Below are positions 58,407-64,000 of a stretch of 64,000 nt of DNA, piece by piece (position 1 is the stretch's first letter; the number at the start of each line of letters is the position of its first letter). The notes under the pieces were generated by a model, which searched no databases, was not told where the DNA came from, and saw nothing but the letters and a program-made list of their open reading frames with translations. The stretch covers positions 1-64,000 of the forward strand of contig NCSJ02000234.1 in the NCBI GenBank assembly GCA_002812745.2. The letters run 5' to 3'. The stretch comes from Scytalidium lignicola (lineage: Eukaryota; Ascomycota; Leotiomycetes). Position numbers and translations under genes: made by a program.

Positions 58407-60108
58407 TTATTCGTCAAACATTCCCCGAATCTAGACAACGTTAACAAATGTACTTTCAGGATCGCTTAGAAGACAGACCTCCGATAGCCGTTGGGTTGGT
58501 GCTAATCGCTGTGTTGATGGCAGAAGCTGCGTTGCAACTTCTGGTTGTGCTCGTAAGTCTGTCTGACGATTTCTTCCCTCAGTTTGAGTCTGAGTGAGAT
58601 GGCCAACTCTTGTTGTTGATGGGTTCTGGGATCGAGGATCAGCACCTTCATCTTTCAAGGAGGTTAGTCATATTTACGGTAACCTCATTAACATCCCATA
58701 ATAACATTGCATCGTCCTCATCCTCATCCTCGTAATTAGCCGGGTCCCACCTCCGATCGTCATCGGTCTCGGGAAGAAAGAGTTCTTTAGACTGAAGACT
58801 CGGCTGCGGTGGTGGTGGAGAGGGTCGTGCTAGTTTAGCTCTTGAATCCTCGCGAGAGTGGATAGCGGGAGGTGCTTTGGATGGTGGTGGCATCGCGTTG
58901 GAAGAATTCCTGGCAGATGCTGTTGGGGCTGCGGAAACTTGTCTTGAGTTCGGTCGGTTGGAAGCTATTCTCGAACTTATTTGTGTAGTTGAACCACCTC
59001 TTGATTCCCCAATAGTCATTAGAATGAACTCACTTAGAATTCCATCATCGCTGTATGTCAGTTGCATCGGACTAGAGGGACGGGAATACTTTGCTCCGAC
59101 GTTTGTGTTCGTGATACCGGCATGTGTAATGATGGATTTGAAGTCCTTCACACTGATGACGATGTGGAGTCTCTCTTCGACCGTAAATTCAGCAAATTCC
59201 ATGGCATCTATAGCAATTGTGGTATGTAATGGTTGCTTTAAGACCTCTTTTAGATTCATATCAGTACCGTAAATAATGCCACTTAATTTGGATGATGGCA
59301 TACCTTTCCCGGATACTACCTTTTCTGTGTAGCTAGTAAAGCTTACACGACCGTTTTCAGAATATATATCAAGTTGTTCCGTTCCAGGACCAAAATGTTC
59401 AACAAATTCACGCAAAGTCTTTGAAGAAATAGACCACATGTTATTGGCGCTATTTCGTGCGAAGACAGCATGCATTGGAGATACCGATTCAAACGTCAAT
59501 CTGTAAGTTTTCAGAACACCTACAGATTTTGGACTTAGTGTTTCGGTTGCCCAAAGATATATTAGAATTCATACCATGCTTGCAAAAAATCTTGATAACA
59601 AATCGGTTCCGCCCAGACCTTCCATCGCCATCCTCAACAGAGACGTCACATTTTTCAACGCCTGTATCCTTTTCTCTCGTAGAATCTACTATTCGACCTT
59701 TGAATACAGAAAGGAGTGCCTGAAAATAGGAGTTAGCTTCTGTAACCATCGTTAGGTGGTTCAACACCTTAGGATAGAAATAGGAACCTTGTTATAAATC
59801 TTACAACTAAACTTCTCCCGCGTCTGGCTTGCACTAACTGTAGCAGGTCTGAAGTTGTATTTCGAGAAGAACTTATTACTTGTTAAGGTGAAGGATGCAT
59901 ACGCCGAGTTCGACGAGTTTAAAGCTGTTAAAACAAGCTGAGGTTCAAGTTAACAGGAATAATAGTACGAATACAAGATCTAGACTCTCCCAACCTTGTC
60001 ATTGTGTGCTTGGATTGAAACAGCCTCACTAAATTTCCCCAGACAAACAAGCACATCATGTAGTCGGCTCAATGCTTCAGGGTTGAGTGAGAAACTCAAG
60101 ACAGCCAT
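58407..60108 (-). CDS. rad9: Checkpoint clamp subunit Rad9 (9-1-1 complex)
   Basis: PCNA-like DNA-damage clamp subunit whose tail recruits the TopBP1/Rad4 checkpoint mediator. Six exons: 60108-59995, 59937-59788, 59719-59575, 59519-58678, 58625-58479, 58430-58407; 473 residues. The clamp domain shows MAVLSFSLNPEALSRLHDVLVCLGKF, LNSSNSAYASFTLTSNKFF, NRFVIKIFCKHG, RLTFESVSPMHAVFARN, and MQLTYSDDGILSEFILMTIG. A Pro/Ser linker and an acidic patch (EDEDEDDAMLLWD) follow. I add two downstream exons because the next open frame, TQ-rich (HLTQTQ, ATQLL, STQRLAPTQRLSE), splices to IRGMFDE-stop, which matches the conserved Rad9 tail. The donor of the fourth intron is ambiguous among three in-phase GTs. 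Without these exons the protein would end at an atypical NLLER. Confidence 0.86.
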
Positions 60109-60476
60109 ATCCTGAAGGATAATTGGGGGTTTTAAGACCAGGATTCTAGCTTCATAGAGTTCCACATAGTGGGCTATCTAAATAACAGGGGGCCTTTCTC
60201 CGAGGTTGAAAGTCTACAAATCTAGTGGAATGTGGTAACTAGCGTGAGTTGGAGAACGGGAGGTGTGAGGTTGCAAATAGAAATGCAATGTAACGGTATC
60301 TCGATCGCGTCGCGTCTGGACGCGAGTCAAATCACATCACCATTTCCGCCCCGCTACCTACCACTGCCCCTCCGCATCCATATTCAGCCAGATACTGTAA
60401 ACCAACGCTGCCCTAGTTTCCTTGCATTACATTGGTATTTTAGTTAGATGGAAAGGGAGCTTTAATATTACGAATT
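60109..60476. promoter_or_regulatory. Divergent promoter region (Rad9 / F-box protein)
   Basis: 368 bases separating divergent start codons. I see a CG-rich patch around 60300-60330 (CGATCGCGTCGCG) that could include an MluI-cell-cycle-like CGCG core, but nothing that I can assign firmly. Confidence 0.4.
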
Positions 60477-62225
60477 ATGGATCTCAATCTACCCGCAGAT
60501 CTTCTTCTCTTTGTTTGTGAGGAGCTTGGTAGACTTGGCGATTTCAACACACTCTTCCATTGTGCCTTAGCTAGCAAGCATCTAGTTGGTCCAGCATTGC
60601 TCTGGTTGTACAGGTGGGATATGTCGCTACTGTTCAGTAGATCTAAACTAATAGCCCCCAGAATCCATAATCAATTCTCTATTATCAGCAGTGAAGGCAA
60701 TGATGCAGATTGGACGCTTTCCCAAGAGCTCACCTACCAGGGTCGGCTTGATCAACAAAATCGAATGGTATCGAAATGGGCACTCCAATGGAAATCTATC
60801 ATTCGGTCAAGCCTTGGTACTACAGCATATCCTTATTGTCTCTATATCCGATCCCTGGATCTACGGAACCTGCAGGAGCTCATGGAGGATCCAAGATTTC
60901 GCGAGTCCTCTATATATACCTTCTTTACAGACGAACTCGCCCAATTCAGGAGACCTTTAGATACTCCTCCTAAGCGGACCAAGAGAAGAGGCATGCTACA
61001 ACTCAATATTCCAGAAATACTAAATCTCGTAGTGGAATCTATTACCAGCTTCGTTAGCAGTGCGGCGAAACGCCATGGAGCTGCCGTAGCTCTAGAAGAA
61101 CTATCTGGAAACATCGACTCTACAGCGTTATCGAGGTTGACAAGCCGACTATCTCGACTTCGATCAATGACTTTGTGGGATGGAAGCGGCCTGAATGAGA
61201 GTATTGGAGCTGCAATTGCAGAATATTGCCCAAATTTCGATGATCTTACGTTCTATTCTTGTGTTGGCGATAATTCAGACAAATCACTAGCTACGTTCTT
61301 CAATTCTCTAAGGCCAAATAGCATACAGTCGTTCACAATCATTGGTTTTAATGAGATCGGCCCAGAAACGCTAACCTCATTAAATACCCAATCGAAATCT
61401 TTAAAGACACTCAAGTTATCCAACTTAAAAAACCAAGCAATTAAACACCTATCCCTTCTTGAGGGCTGTGATGCTCTAGAGACTTTATCTCTTTCGGACA
61501 ACGACGGTGTAGTTGATCTTGAGGCAACAGAAAATGATATCTTTCTTGCAGTTATTGCATGGTTGGAACGGTGTGACAAGCTTCAAAACTTCACCCTTAC
61601 TAATTTCCGTAATGGACCTGCAATAGGGACTAAAATATGTCTTTGCGACAATATCCACCTCAAAAGCCTGGAAGTGGTTAGGTATCCCTTCACCAATAAC
61701 CAAAATTTTCACAAAGCTATCTCGCACCAAACCGCTTTGGAGTCCTTGGAATTGCGAGCTGATGTCGTAGATGCTTTCGCAGACGACATAAGCACATTAG
61801 TCACCGCAATCTGCAAACTGACCAAACTAAGATACCTTGATATTTTGCAAACTTCCGAGTTCTTCAGTACGGGGGAGATCCGACATTTAGCATTTCATTT
61901 GCGGCAATTGGAAGAATTCTCCTTCGGTGGCTATGGGGTTGATGATAAAATCTTCGATTCTCTTTCCCTTTTGCTCCAGCTGCGAGCTTTGAACGTCTAC
62001 GCCATCTCATCCTTTACATTTGAAGGTATACTAGACTATGTATCAAACCTACAGCAGAGCAACCGGGGTCTTATTTTATCAGTCATGAATCAAACCTTAG
62101 AGCATGACCTCAGCCAAAGCGAAATTAAAATTATCCAAGATACTATTACTCAAAAGGTTAATGGAAAGTTCGAATTTGTACTTCTAAGGGAAGGCTCGTC
62201 TTCATTTGGGTCCGATTCTGATTAA
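60477..62225 (+). CDS. F-box protein with leucine-rich repeats
   Basis: Single-exon, 582-residue protein. The N-terminal F-box (LNLPADLLLFVCEELGRLGD, then ALASKHLVGPALLWLYR) would bind Skp1 in an SCF ubiquitin ligase. From about residue 230, irregular leucine-rich repeats follow: RLSRLRSMTLWDGSG, FDDLTFYSCVGDNS, SKSLKTLKLSNLKNQ, ALETLSLSDNDGVVDLEA, HLKSLEVVRYPF, TALESLELRADVVD and KLRYLDILQTSEFFS. Such F-box/LRR genes are numerous and fast-evolving in filamentous fungi, and the substrate is unknown. Codon use looks like its neighbours. Confidence 0.86.
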   Translation: MDLNLPADLLLFVCEELGRLGDFNTLFHCALASKHLVGPALLWLYRWDMSLLFSRSKLIAPRIHNQFSIISSEGNDADWTLSQELTYQGRLDQQNRMVSKWALQWKSIIRSSLGTTAYPYCLYIRSLDLRNLQELMEDPRFRESSIYTFFTDELAQFRRPLDTPPKRTKRRGMLQLNIPEILNLVVESITSFVSSAAKRHGAAVALEELSGNIDSTALSRLTSRLSRLRSMTLWDGSGLNESIGAAIAEYCPNFDDLTFYSCVGDNSDKSLATFFNSLRPNSIQSFTIIGFNEIGPETLTSLNTQSKSLKTLKLSNLKNQAIKHLSLLEGCDALETLSLSDNDGVVDLEATENDIFLAVIAWLERCDKLQNFTLTNFRNGPAIGTKICLCDNIHLKSLEVVRYPFTNNQNFHKAISHQTALESLELRADVVDAFADDISTLVTAICKLTKLRYLDILQTSEFFSTGEIRHLAFHLRQLEEFSFGGYGVDDKIFDSLSLLLQLRALNVYAISSFTFEGILDYVSNLQQSNRGLILSVMNQTLEHDLSQSEIKIIQDTITQKVNGKFEFVLLREGSSSFGSDSD

Positions 62226-62344
62226 GGGCAGATAATACCATGGTATTGAAACTTAATGTATGTCTTCATGAAATGTAGGGTTAATTACAACCAAGAACCT
62301 TTAGAGCATAGCGAACTGAAGCATCAAAAAGTTCCGTCGTAGCC

Positions 62345-62939
62345 CTATTTGGAAACATCCAAATCTCCTTCAACGGCGGCACCTTCCTTTGCCTTAGCTA
62401 TTTCCAGTGACCTGTACTTTCTTTTGCTCTTTTTCGTTGCACTGCTCTTCTTCTTCCGCTTAGTCTCCGCTATTATAGCTGTTCGACTTTCACTGCCCTT
62501 TTCCATTTCCTCTAGCTTTGCAGCTAGCATTTGTCTAGCAATCTTTCTATTCTGTGTACGAGACCTTGTGGCTTGGACTTTGAGAACGAGACCAGTAGCA
62601 ATATGTTTCAATTGCACCGCAGAGGAGGTTTTGTTCTAGAGGTCAATTAGCTCTCTGCAGACGGCATTATCGATTATCCATGCGGGGCAGGAGCTGATTA
62701 TTTGAAGACCAACATACAATTTTCTGGCCCCCTGGTCCAGTGCCTTTGAGGAAGGACTCCGTGAAGTCATCTTCTCTCACAGGAGGTGGCCGATCCGGCA
62801 TCTTCTTTGCGTAAGTTATCGCTGAGACGAAAATGCCCCGTCCCCAGACAGGCCTGCGTAACCCATCCTTAAGGCCCGGATGCCGAATTTTGGGAACAAA
62901 CCTCCGAAGCATCATACATCTTCCGGAAACTACGGACAT
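62345..62939 (-). CDS. Mitochondrial GGQ-domain release-factor-like protein
   Basis: Small class I release-factor homologue without codon-recognition domains (human MTRFR/C12orf65, yeast Pth4/YLR281C type), thought to rescue stalled mitochondrial ribosomes by peptidyl-tRNA hydrolysis. Two exons (62939-62718, 62635-62345) give 170 residues. The catalytic loop GTGPGGQKI spans the splice junction and continues as NKTSSAVQLKHIATGLVLKV, then QATRSRTQNRKIARQMLA, which is diagnostic of the family. The tail is strongly basic (KRKKKSSATKKSKRKYR), as expected for ribosome binding. The N terminus is Arg-rich and can serve as an import signal. The start could be at the first Met or the MM pair eight residues later. 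Confidence 0.91.
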
Positions 62940-63213
62940 GTATGCTTCGAAATTGCGTTGAACTTACGAACTTGCTTTGTACCGAGGAGCATGCGGATGA
63001 TTGTATTAGTCAGCAAAAATACGCACATTTTAGCATGCCGAAACGCGAAGATAAGTCTAAACTGGAAAGGGGTAATTACCTTTCACTCCTCAATTGTACA
63101 ATCTCCCATGAAGCAATCGCTTTAGTTACATACACGACGACGGTAACATAAAACTCTGCTACGAAATATTGTTCCCTCTCTTCCTAGAACTCTCCATTTT
63201 CTACACCTTCACC

Positions 63214-63670
63214 ATGGCTATTCTTGCATCTACGTTTCGGTGGCTTCAGCGGAAAAGATACCAATATGAAGTACGGGCACCCTTCATTAACTGATGCACA
63301 CGAGACCCTGACGAGTCTAGGTTACTTTTTCACTATACATGTTAACTCCTACTGAGAAGTTCATATTCAGTATGTGCCTATAACCTAACCATTTCCTGCA
63401 AATTCTTCTAGGCAGATTGCGCATCCTTCCCCTTTTTTTGAAGTCCCCCTCCATGAGATTGATCTGGGTTTTAACTTTCCACAAATAGATACATTCCTTT
63501 TCCTTTTTATTAGCATGATAATCGTCGCCGTAACGCTCTACCTCCCTCAACACATGGCATTCATTATTAAGCGCGCCTGGTTCTACTACCATGGAGAGGA
63601 GAGCATCAGCAATGTTGCCAAACCCGTGGCATACGGCTCGAGTATCGCTGGCGCACGGAGCGAGTTATAG
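63214..63670 (+). CDS. Serine palmitoyltransferase small-subunit-like protein
   Basis: 95-residue membrane protein from exons 63214-63270, 63321-63369 and 63489-63670. After MAILASTFRWLQRKRYQYE it reads VTFSLYMLTPTEKFIFN, then a transmembrane helix TFLFLFISMIIVAVTLYLP followed by QHMAFIIKRAWFYYHG and a short polar tail. The YML-TPTEK-FIF segment followed by one membrane helix and a YLP motif is characteristic of the SPT small-subunit family (ssSPT/Tsc3-like), which stimulates the first step of sphingolipid synthesis in the ER. The second intron (119 bases) hides most of the protein from ORF searches. It is divergent from the GGQ gene. Confidence 0.85.
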
Positions 63671-64000
63671 CTGAGGTTAGCCGTATGATCATGGATAATG
63701 GAGAATATACAACTAGACGCATGATATGACAACTGTATTGGTGTAGAGGAAGCAAGGAGATAGGGTTCAAGTTCCTGGAGGTGTATAATAATAAGGCGTT
63801 ACGTTAAATTACAGAAGTACGGTGTTGGGATGAAGGTATGCGAAGATATGCATCTAGGTTGCTCATAGCCTAGTGCGCGTTAATTGATAATATTAATTCT
63901 GCCTTTTGGCTCAACTGATCGTGTAACCATTGCCCTTGTTGTATAGCTGCAATTGGCAAGTTTATGCCTTCTGATCCCTACTATTCATCAGATGTTTCAT
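63671..64000. other. Right-end intergenic sequence
   Basis: About 330 bases after the last gene; 3' untranslated region and AT-rich spacer. No gene is visible before the window ends. Confidence 0.55.

Noticed and set aside
1..64000. CRISPR arrays, prophage or transposon sequence
   Set aside because: No spaced repeat arrays, no transposase or reverse-transcriptase frames and no long terminal repeats were seen; the few tandem repeats are short microsatellites.

Overview
The window is nuclear DNA of a filamentous ascomycete (Pezizomycotina). The evidence is dense protein-coding genes, nearly all split by 47-130 base GT-AG introns with CTAAC/CTGAC-type branch points, together with NoxR, a fungal 115-kDa-type NAD glutamate dehydrogenase, kynureninase and fungal-type Pet127, Loc1 and Rai1. 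The class Leotiomycetes is my guess only. The window holds 30 protein-coding genes, one intron-containing tRNA-Gly(CCC) and one predicted intronic C/D-box snoRNA. I found no transposon, no CRISPR array and no operon. Thirteen isolated Ns all sit beside homopolymer runs and look like sequencing artefacts; one breaks a reading frame.

Layout, left to right. 1-7.8 kb: TORC2 subunit Rictor, mitochondrial uL13m, copper chaperone for SOD1. 7.8-10.5 kb: gene-free leader of noxR. 10.5-20 kb: NADPH-oxidase regulator NoxR, a hemerythrin-domain protein, a CYSTM-type cysteine-rich peptide, RNA polymerase I subunit A49, ribosomal eL41. 20.8-25.6 kb: an orphan Zn-cluster-like protein, decapping nuclease Rai1 (nine exons, one of 8 bases), an unrecognised 148-residue protein, Get4, tRNA-Gly. 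26-41.3 kb: Pet127, cohesin loader Mau2/Scc4, an EEB1/EHT1-like hydrolase, Loc1, imidazoleglycerol-phosphate dehydratase, an Rcf2-like membrane protein, RFC small subunit, a secreted GH18 chitinase and a secreted cupin. 43-54 kb: kynureninase, a 3.4-kb divergent spacer, NAD-glutamate dehydrogenase, a short-chain dehydrogenase. 54-64 kb: Isa2, ribosomal uL30 with its snoRNA, an RCC1-repeat protein, checkpoint clamp Rad9, an F-box protein, a mitochondrial GGQ release-factor-like protein, and a serine-palmitoyltransferase small-subunit-like peptide.

The content is mainly housekeeping: translation and ribosome assembly (uL13m, eL41, uL30, Loc1, A49, the snoRNA), mitochondrial maintenance (Pet127, Isa2, GGQ protein, Rcf2-like), genome stability (Rad9, RFC, Mau2) and amino-acid metabolism (IGP dehydratase, kynureninase, GDH). 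Genes are on both strands, and several pairs share a divergent promoter region. No biosynthetic or effector cluster is visible. I re-spliced every gene by hand; each model has a total length divisible by three and an uninterrupted frame. The hydrolase does so only once its N is ignored.
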